Positions 30,902-41,374 of a stretch of 64,000 bases of DNA are shown one piece after another. Under the pieces are notes generated by a model. That model did no database searches, was not told the origin of the DNA, and saw nothing but the letters and a program-made list of their open reading frames with translations. The first letter of the stretch is position 1. Every line of letters starts with the position of its first letter. Origin of the DNA: Powellomyces hirtus. Lineage: Eukaryota > Chytridiomycota > Chytridiomycetes > Spizellomycetales > Powellomycetaceae. The stretch is taken from assembly GCA_025526995.1 (NCBI GenBank), contig JAHLKG010000018.1, forward strand, positions 248,001 through 312,000, given 5' to 3'. The position numbers and the translations under genes are program-made.

Positions 30902-32569
30902 ATGAAGGCCACCATCGCCCTCACGCTCCTCTCCCTCACCAGCAGCCTTTCTACCACCAAGGCTGCCCCTCAAAAACGAGCCCCCGCTCTCGGTTCCTGG
31001 TCTCCCGTCCTGCCCCTCCCGCTCAGCCCTCTCTCTGGCACCGCGCTTCCCACGGGGGACTTTCTCCTCTGGTCCGGGATCACCCCCGGAGGGTGGCTGG
31101 ACCAGTACTGGTCGGAAAACGGCAACCGCACCAATTATGTGATTGTCACGCTGGACCAGTTGTTGAAGCAAACCCCGACGATTGACCTGAAAACAACGGT
31201 GAATTCGGAAATGTTCTGCCCGGGGACGACGAATATGCCGAATGGAGATATTCTGATCAATGGCGGCAGTGGGCCGGAAGCGACGATCATGTTTGATGCG
31301 AAGAAAAAAGTGTTTTATCAGGGCGCATGGATGAATATCCCGAGGGGTTACAACTCAAACGTGCTCACGACGGGGGATAAGTGCTTTACGATCGGGGGCT
31401 CGTTTGCACGCAAACACAAAACGTTCGGCGTCGGGAAAAAGGATGGCGAACTCTTCACCCCCGGCGGCCCTAACGGCGGGTCCTGGAAAATCTCCAACCC
31501 AGGCACGGGCAACCCGATCGGCGGCATCGAGAACGGGAGCAAGAGCCCCGACCCAGAGGGCATCTACCGCTCCGACAACCACGCCTGGCTCTTCCCTTAC
31601 AAAGCCACCACGGGCGACGACATGGTTTTCCACGCCGGCCCCGTCACCCAAATGCATACCATCAACACCTCAAAGGGTACCATGCAGCTCGTCGGTGCTC
31701 GCTCAACCGACGCCTACGCCATGAACGGGAACGCTGTCGCCTACTCCCCCGGCCGCATCCTCAAAATCGGAGGTGCACCGTACTACGGCAACAGCAACAG
31801 TTCCGTCGGCGCCCCGACCTCGGCCGCCGCATACTTTATCAAATTCGACGGGCTCCCGTCGGGCGTGTGGCCGACGACGCGGCCCGCGGGGAAAATGAAC
31901 TACCCGCGCGCATTCGGCCACGCGATCGTCCTCCCCGGTGGAAACGTGTTTATCGTCGGCGGCCAATCCACCATCCAGATCTTTCTCGACAAAACAGGCC
32001 AACTGACCCCCGAGATATGGAACGCGAAAACAGCCACGTTCACCTCTGTCGCGCCCATGAAGATCGCCCGGAATTACCACAGTATTGCGCTCTTGACCAA
32101 AGACGCGACCGTCATCCTCGCGGGGGGCGGGTCGCGCCAGGGGAAATGCACCACCGCCGGCGTGAGACCCTGCACACCCGACACCCATTTCGACGCGGAA
32201 ATCTACACCCCCGCGTATCTCGACCCCGCCAACGGCCCGCGCCCCGTTCTGACCACCATCAACACGGGGGGATTGAAAGCGGATTTCGGACCGCGCTTCA
32301 AGCTCGGCTCCACCCTCATTGTGTCTGCGACGAATTGCGGCGCGGGCTGCTCGTACGAGCTGATCCGGATTGCGTCCGCGACTCACTCGACAATGAACGA
32401 CCAGCTCCGCGTGCCCCTGCAGGTCTCGAAACGCAGCGCCGCGGGTGACTCGATGGCCGTGTTCCCGAATGACGGCCCGTTTGTCGTGTCCGGTTACTAC
32501 TATTTGTTTGCCATCTCCCCCAACGGAACCCCGAGTGTCGCGCAAATCGTTCAGGTCACCCGCACCTAA
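30902..32569 (+). CDS. Secreted galactose/glyoxal oxidase-like copper radical oxidase (AA5)
   Basis: Copper radical oxidases oxidise sugars or aldehydes and release hydrogen peroxide outside the cell. One uninterrupted exon encodes 555 residues; the ATG at 30902 gives a signal peptide (MKATIALTLLSLTSSLSTTKA). Kelch-type beta propeller repeats are visible: NMPNGDILINGG, GDKCFTIGGS, GRILKIGGAP, GGNVFIVGGQ. Active-site candidates seen are Cys in NSEMFCPG (the Cys of the Tyr-Cys cofactor), Tyr in RGYNSN, Tyr-His in RNYHSIALL and His in ATHSTMNDQLRVPL. The C-terminal immunoglobulin-like DUF1929 domain ends QIVQVTRT. All expected ligands seem present, so it should be active. Lack of introns stands out beside intron-rich neighbours. 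Substrate cannot be told from sequence. Confidence 0.9.
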   Translation: MKATIALTLLSLTSSLSTTKAAPQKRAPALGSWSPVLPLPLSPLSGTALPTGDFLLWSGITPGGWLDQYWSENGNRTNYVIVTLDQLLKQTPTIDLKTTVNSEMFCPGTTNMPNGDILINGGSGPEATIMFDAKKKVFYQGAWMNIPRGYNSNVLTTGDKCFTIGGSFARKHKTFGVGKKDGELFTPGGPNGGSWKISNPGTGNPIGGIENGSKSPDPEGIYRSDNHAWLFPYKATTGDDMVFHAGPVTQMHTINTSKGTMQLVGARSTDAYAMNGNAVAYSPGRILKIGGAPYYGNSNSSVGAPTSAAAYFIKFDGLPSGVWPTTRPAGKMNYPRAFGHAIVLPGGNVFIVGGQSTIQIFLDKTGQLTPEIWNAKTATFTSVAPMKIARNYHSIALLTKDATVILAGGGSRQGKCTTAGVRPCTPDTHFDAEIYTPAYLDPANGPRPVLTTINTGGLKADFGPRFKLGSTLIVSATNCGAGCSYELIRIASATHSTMNDQLRVPLQVSKRSAAGDSMAVFPNDGPFVVSGYYYLFAISPNGTPSVAQIVQVTRT

Positions 32570-33009
32570 AGGAAAACGACACACAAGTACAATGACACCA
32601 CCTTCTCACATACCCCCTCGATAGAAGAGAGGAGTTTGCATCTTGCGCCCTAGAATAAACCTCTCAACCCAATCCTATTACCTAGATAGAACGACTGCAG
32701 TGTCTATAGACTTTTGGCGTATCTTTTGGTTGGCGTACCCTTTGTGATTCGAAAATATAGCATAGAGCTTCTTTTGAGGTATATGGAATAACAATGCGTA
32801 TCACCTGCCAGTAGCACTATGACCTTATGATCAAAAATCAACCGCAGTGGCAATATACTCTTTTTTCTTGGCTATGACACATATGAGCCGCAATGCTCAT
32901 ATCCACCACTAATCGAAATCTGCCAACTTATCAGGTACACATGTGTCTTGTCCATCACCCAAGCCAAAAACAACCAGCATACGTCAACAACAAAACCGAT
33001 TCGTCACAT
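32570..33009. other. Convergent intergenic region, oxidase / methyltransferase
   Basis: About 440 AT-rich bases between convergent 3' ends; contains both 3' UTRs. No gene seen. Confidence 0.5.
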
Positions 33010-34089
33010 TCACTTTGGCCTTCCAATGCACTCCTCCGCAATTCTCCTCATATGTTCCCAATCCGTTCCACAGCAGCCCCCAAGCACCTTCAACTCCGGC
33101 AACAACTCCACCACCTCCCTATATTGCCTCGCCCACTCATCCTTATCGCCTCCCTCCAAGTGCGTCATCTCCTGCAACTCGCGATGAGTCTGGCGTGACG
33201 CATTCGCACGGATCCCGCCAACGCGCTTCACCCATTCTTGTCCCCGCGCGGCCTCGAGCACCGGCTTCATATGCGTTGGATGCATGCAGCTGATCACATA
33301 ATACACGGGCGGGTGGTCCGTCGCGGCATCAACCTCCGCAATCGCTTGTTGGAGCGTCGTCCTGGTCGTTGTTGTCTCTTCCCCAGGCGGCACGGGGAGA
33401 CATCCATCCACGTCCAGCGCAAACGCCACCACAATCGGCATTCGCGCATCCCACGCCGCCATCACCATCCCCACGGCCTCCTCCACATAATTCATCATCC
33501 CAGCCGTACACATATCCGCAACCGTCGCACCAAAATACGCAATCTGCGGTAAATGGTAGCTCCGCGCTTCCGCCACCGTCATGCGCTGCGCCGCGGGCGT
33601 AGAGAACCCTTCCGCCCGGGGCCCAACACACCCGCTACAGACCACATGAATGCGCGGCCAGTACTCGCGCCCGACAAACGTCGCAATCTTGACACTCAGG
33701 TCCCACAGATCCTCCAGTTCGCGCTCGTAATAGCATAGTTTCGCGACGGCAATGTCGTGGTGCGCGCGCAGGGTCGGGGTTTCGATGATGAACCCGGTTT
33801 GGAATTCTTGGGCAATGTCGAGGTAGGATTGGAAATAGTCGATCATGGACGATTTGCCCGTGCTGTCGTCCATGACGGCAAAGGCGACGCGTTCCGGGAG
33901 GTTGACGTGGGATGTGTGAATGTAATAGGTTTCGACGCTGCCGTCCGTAAGAAATGGTTTCCGCTGGTTGGCTAAGAGTTGCGGGAGGCGGTGACGGTAC
34001 TCGGATAGATAGTGCTGGTACTCTGATACAGGTTCTGTCGTGGGCTGCGGAGACTCGGCTCTTTCGCTGGGAGGTTTGTTGGTTGTCAT
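33010..34089 (-). CDS. Homocysteine S-methyltransferase family protein
   Basis: Family members move a methyl group from S-methylmethionine or a related donor to homocysteine (or selenocysteine) to make methionine in the cytosol. A single exon of 359 residues, close to the fungal family size. Features: FLTDGSVETYYI (family LTDGGxET motif), a TIM-barrel pattern including GFIIETPTLRA, then Cys in YVISCMHPTHM and the paired zinc cysteines in LGGCCGTDWEHM. These three Cys are the expected zinc ligands. GGIRANAS also matches. The first 20 or so residues are disordered. It could be a more distant member with a different acceptor, as the N-terminal strand motif differs from canonical MHT1/SAM4. It is upstream of, and on the same strand as, DLAT's 3' end. 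Confidence 0.85.
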   Translation of the reverse strand: MTTNKPPSERAESPQPTTEPVSEYQHYLSEYRHRLPQLLANQRKPFLTDGSVETYYIHTSHVNLPERVAFAVMDDSTGKSSMIDYFQSYLDIAQEFQTGFIIETPTLRAHHDIAVAKLCYYERELEDLWDLSVKIATFVGREYWPRIHVVCSGCVGPRAEGFSTPAAQRMTVAEARSYHLPQIAYFGATVADMCTAGMMNYVEEAVGMVMAAWDARMPIVVAFALDVDGCLPVPPGEETTTTRTTLQQAIAEVDAATDHPPVYYVISCMHPTHMKPVLEAARGQEWVKRVGGIRANASRQTHRELQEMTHLEGGDKDEWARQYREVVELLPELKVLGGCCGTDWEHMRRIAEECIGRPK

Positions 34090-34443
34090 TGCTGGGGGAT
34101 TTGTCGGTTTGGCAATTGAGTCGGCTGGGGGGATCTCTTGGGAATGTCGAGCGAGTATTGCCCAAACGCCTCGTCAAGTGGCTTGCTAGCCAAGAAATGA
34201 AGCTGTGACTGCCTTTGATTTTGGTGACATTGATTTTCCAAATCGTATATAGCGTGAAGACTTACAGCACAAAGAATGGAGACGGGTAGGAGGGGGGAAA
34301 GGAAAGGATAGGTGAATGATAATGGTTACAGGGAAATTACACAAATTGATGGGTAGGTGATCACACAAAATGATGGGTGGTGGTCGCGATGCAAATGATG
34401 GGCCTTCTCAAAGCAGCCAAGTGAGTCCATCTCTCAATTCTCT
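34090..34443. other. Intergenic, methyltransferase promoter side
   Basis: About 350 bases between the methyltransferase ATG and the DLAT stop. Contains short imperfect repeats of atgatgggt (34330-34400). No gene seen. Confidence 0.45.
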
Positions 34444-36911
34444 CTACAACAGCATAGTGAGGGGGTTCTCAAGGAGTCCCTTGAAGACACCCAACCACTT
34501 GGCGCCAACAGCGCCGTCAACGACACGGTGATCGCACGAGAGGGTGACATTCATGACCTTGGAGGCACGGAATCCCTTGTCGGCCGATTCGTCAATGACG
34601 AGTTTGTCGGTGGCGCCGCCGACGGCGAGAATGCTCGAGTGCGGGGGATTGATGATGGCGGTGAAGTGGGAGATGCCGTACATGCCGAGGTTGGAGATGG
34701 TGAACGTACCGCCCTGGTATTCGTTGGGCTGCAGCTTGTTGATGCGCGCGCGGGCAGCGAGCTCCTTGACGCTGGTAGAGATTTCCGACAGGCCGACGGT
34801 TTCGGCGCGCTTGACGATAGGTGTTATGAGGCCGTTGTCTGTGGTTTGAACAGGAAAATGAGATCAGTTTCATTGCCACAGGACTCGGGGACTCCCATCC
34901 ATCATTTACCCGTGGCGACGGCAACTGCAATATCAGCATTGTTGAATCTGAAGAAGAAAAACGAAAAGGCCATCAGCTGGGCTGTGGAAATACAGACAAA
35001 ACCCAAGCATCTCGTGCGCTTACTGTCGAATAGTGGTTCCCTGCCACGAGCTGTTGACCTCGGGAACAGCCTTCAAGGCCAGGGCGGAGGCCTTGATGAC
35101 AAAGTCGTTGACGGACAGTTTGAACTTGCCATTGGACTGGCTGTTCAACACTTCGCGCAACCTTGAAGAGGAGAAAGCGGAAAGCGTAAGGAGTGGATTC
35201 TGTACGCGAGGCATGTAGTTTCCGAAAAGGGTCACTCACTTCAGAATCTTGTCCACGTTGATTTCCTGGGTAAGGTAGTAGTGGGGAATCTGTTGCTTTG
35301 ATTCGGCAAGACGCGTGGCAATGACCTGGATAACCATCAGACATCTCCCATGTGAGCCACAAGCTCTTCCAGTTCACGTTTTCTCTCATCAGCAAATCGA
35401 CGCACCTTGCGGACGTTGGAAAGGGGGATGTCGACGTAGGTAGCGCCTGGTGCGGGGGCAGCGGCGGGTGTCTTGGAGGAGGCAGCGCTGCTGGTCGCCT
35501 TGCCGGCAGCAGGAGCTAAAGTAAACAAAGCGGGGAGGAGTAAGAAAATGGAGAAAATAGACATCAGCAGAAAGATCGGCAATCAACAACCTTTGTAGTT
35601 CAAAACATCGTCCTTCACGATACGGCCGTTGGGGCCAGTACCAGTGATGGAACCAAGATCGATGCCCTTCTCTGCAGCCAGTGTTTTCGCCAACGGGCTA
35701 GCAATGATGCGGTCTAGCGGCAAGGAAGCGCGTTGGTCACCCATCCGTTCCCCTTCAGAGGCGTGACTCATTTTCCGCAAAGTGCAAATCCTTACCGGAA
35801 GATGAAGATTCAGCTGTCTTCTTGGGCGCAGGAGCCTCCTTCTTGGGCTCCTCCTTTTCGGATTCCTTCTTCTTAGGAGCTTCCTCCTTAGACTCGGCTT
35901 TCTCCTCCTTGGCGGGAGGTGGAGCGCTTCCACTCTCCGGCTGAAAGTCGGCGAATTTGTCAATGTCCTCCTTATTCTCCACCAGGATACCAATGGGCTG
36001 AAGGAGGCGCAAAGAAAAGCTTTAGTTATGACTCAGGCCCCGAGGTATCATCGTCACCCTCAGCAAGAATCAATTCACAACGCGCGAGTTTCAGGTGAAT
36101 TAACGCAGCACATCTCGAAGCGCACCCGATCTTCCTGCACCCCACTCAACAACACACAGCTCTGCAGTCACGTTCGACCCCTCTACCCACTATTATCCTA
36201 TTCGCCTTCCCCTCCCCACTCGTATCTTCAAGCACCCCGCCTCTTCGATGCTCACCTTTCCAACCGGCACGTCCTTCTCACCGCCCTCGATGAAGATCTT
36301 GGCCAAGAAACCCTCATCCTGGCACTCGAAATCCATGGTCGCCTTATCGGTCTCGACCTCAACGAGCACATCGCCAGGCACAATCTCGTCACCAATCTTC
36401 TTGCTCCATGAGCCCAGGTTTCCCGACGTCATTGTTGGCGACAGGGCGGGCATGCTCAGGACGGTGTGTGGTGGGTACGCTGAATGAGGGAAACAACGTA
36501 AAGGGAACAGGATATTTATCAGCGGGGATGGTCAACCATCCTTTGCGAGGAAGGGTTTGTGAGACGTACATCCAGATGCGTATCCACGGACGGCAGAGAA
36601 AGCCGGGTTAGCCGCGCGCGCGCGAGTCGCTGTTCTCGATGTCGGGATTGTCCTACATGTGCACACAATCACACAGTTCAGTCACACACTCCTCTTCGCA
36701 ATTCCAGTTTTTTTTTCGACTCTGCTCAATCTCATCCCTCCTCTATCCACTCTACCTACCTTGCGACATGGAACGCGCATCTTTGCACCGCACAGCATAC
36801 TCCGGCAACAGGGCGGGCGGGGGCCGCCGAGGCGAGACGAGCGGACGCGGCGAACGGAACGCGGGCAGTCAGCGCACGGCCGGGTAGCGATCGAATGACG
36901 GCTGCGTGCAT
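34444..36911 (-). CDS. DLAT: Dihydrolipoamide acetyltransferase, pyruvate dehydrogenase E2
   Basis: Forms the core of the mitochondrial pyruvate dehydrogenase complex and transfers acetyl from lipoate to CoA. The ATG at 36911 opens an Arg/Ala-rich mitochondrial targeting sequence ([18 protein letters not shown]), spread over two exons. One lipoyl domain follows ([14 protein letters not shown]; lipoyl Lys in [10 protein letters not shown]), a Lys/Glu/Pro hinge, an E3/E1-binding domain ([28 protein letters not shown]), an Ala/Pro hinge and the catalytic domain ([48 protein letters not shown]). The active-site motif DHRVVDG is intact at the C-terminal end, which finishes [10 protein letters not shown]. 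At least eight exons. A single lipoyl domain is normal for fungi. Alternative upstream in-frame ATG at 37049 adds no family sequence. Confidence 0.95.
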
Positions 36912-37544
36912 TGTTGTGGGAATGAAGGAATGTGTATGTATGTATGTACGGTGGGGGACGGATATGCAAATGAGATGAAATACAGGCAAAGGAAGCGCTG
37001 TTGGTGGTTGGTGTTTTTGTCGGCGAGTTTTTGTGGGTGGTGTTGTCACAATCGGATAATCGATGTGGGATGAGCGCCATTATGGAGTTGCGCACTTGGA
37101 TTGGCTTGGCTTGGATCCAGTTGGATCGATTATTCTGCATTCCAGTGAGATGAGATAGATACAGCGCCTAACACAGACTTGCACATCAGTCACTTCATCG
37201 GACGCGACGTGGAAGCATAGACTCTGATTTTGTGCGAGAATAAATGAAAATAAACACATCGAACATGAAAACCCACATTCCACATCGTACAAAAAAAACC
37301 GGGGCGGATCAAACATGTACCATCTTGAAGCGGGGTCACGCAAAGAAAAAAAAAAACGCAAAAAAAGTATCATACAAGCAATAGCATGACAAAAAGCTAC
37401 ACGCACAACACAAAACACGTCTTTCGACGAAAAGATGCCGCAACATAACGCGGGTTCAACTCAAAAATCGGGTATCGTAAATCCTTCTTCGCCTCAAGCT
37501 CGACAATGATATCTATGTGTTTTGAAAAAAATCCGTCCCCTCGT
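36912..37544. other. Intergenic, DLAT promoter and homeobox gene 3' side
   Basis: About 630 bases with A-rich runs near 37287 and 37347. No gene recognised. Confidence 0.5.
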
Positions 37545-39081
37545 TTACTCTGGAGTAGACCGCCGATGCATCGCTGATAGGGGGCGGGACTCGTGGCGGT
37601 GGTAGGAGTGATGGTAGTCTTGGTGATGGTTCTGACGCGGCTGCTGGTGTTTGGGCGCAGAGGCGACGCTATGGGGAACATCGGCCACCGGAATGTCTAC
37701 GCAGACGGTGCGGGAACGCGCCAGGCGAGGAAGCGTGGACAGCTGCGGAACCTGCACAAACTGTGATTGCTGCTTGCCAGGCGGGTAAAGGGTGGTCGTC
37801 GTGGCTGCAGTGGGGGCGCAAAAGTAGTCGCCTCTGCGGTCCGGGGATAGCGGGGTGGGATAAAGGTGGCCGGTAGTGCTAGGGTATCTTGGACAGGATT
37901 GGCCATCGGGAAGCATGTGTCTAAATTCTGCTTCGTCTTCAGAGGGGGAGCAGGGATAATTCGATGGGGCAGAGACCGCACATCCGCGATCCGTATTGGA
38001 CCCACGGTCGGTGGCCCTGACGGGTTTGTGCTCATCTTCTGTGTTTTCATTTTGATGTTGTTGCTGTTGTCGTTGAGCTGCAGCAGCGGGAGCGGACGCT
38101 GTCGACAACGTGGGGGACAACTGGGACTCCGAGTCCGACGACGAAGATGAGTGCGAGGGATTAGGATCGCTGGTGCTGTTGCTGCACACCTGGACGCCTT
38201 GTTTGGAAAGCTGGCGACTTCGTGCTGCTTGGCGTCTGTTTTGGAACCAGATCTGGACGGCGCGCGGCGTCATGTTCAGTTCCTTGGCGAGACGCGCACG
38301 GTGCTCTGTGGATGGGAAATTGGTTTGTTTAAATACCGTGGTGAGGGACAGCACCTGAGCAGGTGTCGCTCGTCGACGTTTGGGCTTGATGGACTTTGCG
38401 TCGTGGTTGCTTGCCTGCGACGTTGAACTCGCCCGGTCCTCTTGCTTGAGCGTGGGAACAGATGACTCTGGGGCAAAAGCGTGTGGCCCTCGTGGTCCAG
38501 AGTCGCTGCCGCTTTGAGACGGGAAGCCACTGCCCGGGTGGTGCCGAGGAAAGAAGGTATGAGCCGGAGATGGATGCCGCGGAGGCGCGAGGTAGAGTCC
38601 TGGTGCAGCGTACTGCGGTGGTAGATGGGATGATGAGGGTGGAGGAAAGTACTGGCCTCGTGAATGCACAAGACATGGAGCCTGAGGCGGAGGTCCATAG
38701 GGTGGGTATCCGTAGGGTTGGTGCTGAACGTCCATGTGATAGTGAAGTTGGGGAGGAGTTGGTGGCCGTCGGTGGAATGCAGCGGGAGGAGACGCAGGTA
38801 CAGTGACAGCACTATAGTCACAAGACAAGACCGGGCAAAGGAAAGGAAAAACATGGTCAGACCTGCTGTTTAGACCACAGACAATACCTGTCGCACGCGG
38901 GAGGGAAAACTCACCAAAGCGCATCAGGACTCGTGCACGGCGGACCAGGATGGTTCCCGCTCCCGGTGGAGCGATCCCGCGAAGAAAGGATAAGCGGGTC
39001 GTCTTCCTTGAGAAGCAGATTCTCCACGCGCATGGCGAATTTGGGTTTGGCGGGGCCAGCCAGAGGTTGGTGGTAGTTCAT
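37545..39081 (-). CDS. Homeodomain transcription factor
   Basis: Two exons (39081-38915 and 38811-37545) with an in-phase GT-AG join give 477 residues. The upstream exon begins MNYHQPLAGPAKPKFAMRVE; without it the ORF would start at 38924 in intron sequence. The homeodomain lies near residues 200-260: RRRATPAQVLSLTTVF, NFPSTEHRARLAKELNMT and the recognition helix RAVQIWFQNRRQAAR with Gln at position 50 and Asn at 51, so typical 60-residue (non-TALE) DNA binding. Flanks are Pro/His/Tyr-rich before and Ser/Gln-rich after, with a polyQ patch. The nuclear role is a sequence-specific regulator; targets unknown. A weak similarity to other fungal homeobox genes such as PHO2-like is possible but not shown. 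Confidence 0.87.
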
Positions 39082-41374
39082 TCTTTGAATTTGTTGGTTA
39101 TTGAAATTACTAGGAGTGCGCGCAGCGGTCAGTCATGCAGTTTGCAGAGTGGATGGGGGATGCCTATGATCGTCGTTGTCGAGAGAGCACGGCAGTCATG
39201 CAGAGCCGAGTGGATGATGGGCGATGCAAAGTGCGGTGTAGGGTGTATATATCAAGGTTAGAATCTATGTCTAGCAGATAACCGTGGGGAAGTGGGGATG
39301 GGAAAATTCGGAAGGAAAGGGTTTCAGGTTTATGGACCAACGGAGACAAAGGAGGGAGCCCAGAATTAGAACACGCGGGACCACGGAGCCAGGCAGTTAA
39401 TCGGCCACTTGGCGACGTTGTACCAACCGCTGCAGGAGATGGGGAAGAGCGGGGAAGTTATAGTATATGTCACAAAATGGACAGAAGGCGCTAGCAGCAG
39501 GAGAGGCGCGAGGGTGAGATATTGATAGCAGGATGGGGGGGCAAGGGGAAGGGGGCAGTGAAATTAATGATAAAGGGAATGCTCTTGTTTTTACATATCG
39601 ATAGTCAGGCAAGAAGGCAGTTTGTTGGGGCGGGCGTTTGTGTTTGAGGAATCGGCAGGACAGGGCAGGGAAAGGGAAGGAAAGGGGGGCTTTGTGTATT
39701 TCTGCTCGGTCGGTTGTGTCCAAACGAAAGGCGTCGGAGGGTTCGGAAGCGGAGGGGATCGATTGACCGAATGAGCCCCCAGTGGCTAACTGACTGACTC
39801 ACTTGACTGATTGGGTGACTGGCTGAAACGTGGGAAAGGAAAGACACGGTTCCCATCCCATTTCTATCATCCTCATCACAAGACTTTTGGGACGCACAGC
39901 CATGGTGTCGGCATGGGGAATGTAATTAATCCGGTGGCCCCAAATGGATGCATGACTCATGTCCACAGCCCTCCGAGCCAAATCAAACCGATCCACACGC
40001 CCCAAAGGCCCTGCCTGCTCTCGCCCGCAACCGACCGCAGGTGGACCGCGCAATTCATTTAACGGTTGATTCGGTTGCCGTGCTCGGGTCACAAAAAAAA
40101 GTCTGGGCCCCCCGCTGGTACCGGCATTTGTACCTATGTATCCTCCTGCCATTCCGAGCAAGGGCGTTATACGAACGAGGCTGCGACGCATCCAGCCAAG
40201 AAGATACAAATAAAAAAATGTTTGCGACATGTTGCGAACGAGTGCCTGTGAACAGTGTGGGTCCATTGCGCCGAGGAGGGATGCAATTGCCTCCCTTGCA
40301 GTGCGCTTGGGTGCAATTCGTACTCATCCAATCATGACTATGTTATCCTGTGTGTCCCATTCGCGCGACTCGCCCTTTCATTCCCGACCCCAACTTCAGG
40401 GTTTGAATTTTGCTCTCTAGTCAGTAATACACAATAATAGATTGTATGGACAAAAACCCAAAAAAACTACCCAAATTTATAACAGTAGTATCGATATTTT
40501 ACGAGATCACTTCATTTTATTCTCAGAAGGATTTGATGAGTCATCTCATACTACCTCCCAACATACCGTGCTCCGAGTCTGCTTATTTCCGCGCAGCTCT
40601 ACAACTTCTAGCATTCATGTACTACTCTGCATTTGCCAGTGACTCGGCGGAGTCCGGACCGAACACGCCCACTTTGAAAACATGGCTGCCCCCAGGGAGT
40701 CTTTGCTGCGCCGCGAACCGCACATGCGCACCTTCATGAGAGACACCATCATGAGAGACACCAGCGCGATAGACACCACCACCCACACTCTGAGCACCAA
40801 AAACGCGGGAGCTTGACACAGATATGGATCAGTGGCGGCTGCAGTGGCAAGCCATAACAAGTGATGGCTCCGGGTGCACATGACCTCCTCTTGTGTCGGA
40901 GTAACTGGATGACAGGGTTGCTCAGCTATCGTGGTTCACAAGGACCCGCTCGCCCTCAATTTCCCCAAAGGTGAGGAGCCTCAGACGAAGGCCAGGGTTG
41001 TGGTATCATGGCAAAGTAAGGCCAATTTGTGTCTGTTTGATGAAAGATGGAAACCAGCTCCATCGCAAAGAGGGAAAAATAAAGAATCGTTGTCTCGGCC
41101 ATATGGTATTATCATATTAAAGAGGCCCAGTACAAAAGCAACTTGCAATAAAACGCCATAAATGGGTTTGATTAATCAGTCGTTGTCTCGGCCATATGGT
41201 ATTGTCATACAAAAGAGGCCAAGTACAAAAGCAACTTGTCCCATAAATGGGTTTGATTAATCAGGACAGCGTTGCCGCTCAAGGGAGGGCCGCTCCAGCC
41301 AGGGAGGATGCCCACACTGTGATGAGAAGAAAAAAAGCTAATGGAAAGGGCAAATGGATTGGATATTTTATCGA
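39082..41374. other. 2.3-kb gene-poor region
   Basis: The longest stretch without a supported gene. It holds the homeobox promoter, a GACT-rich patch near 39785-39830 and the 85-93 bp tandem duplication at 41087-41264. The ORFs at 40446-40739 and 40622-40881 (the latter minus) have no domain and inconsistent context. A distant ncRNA or diverged gene cannot be excluded. Confidence 0.45.
41087..41264. repeat. Tandem duplication, units of 93 and 85 bp
   Basis: Two copies beginning tcgttgtctcggccatatgg start at 41087 and 41180; each ends with aaatgggtttgattaatcag. They differ by a few substitutions and by an 8-base deletion in the second copy. Confidence 0.9.

Noticed and set aside
31703..32584. 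293-codon antisense ORF
   Set aside because: Antisense shadow of the AA5 oxidase; its translation is Arg/Gly/Val-rich with no family match.
40622..40881. Minus-strand ORFs of 65-88 codons
   Set aside because: Two overlapping frames, no domain and no consistent start or splice context.
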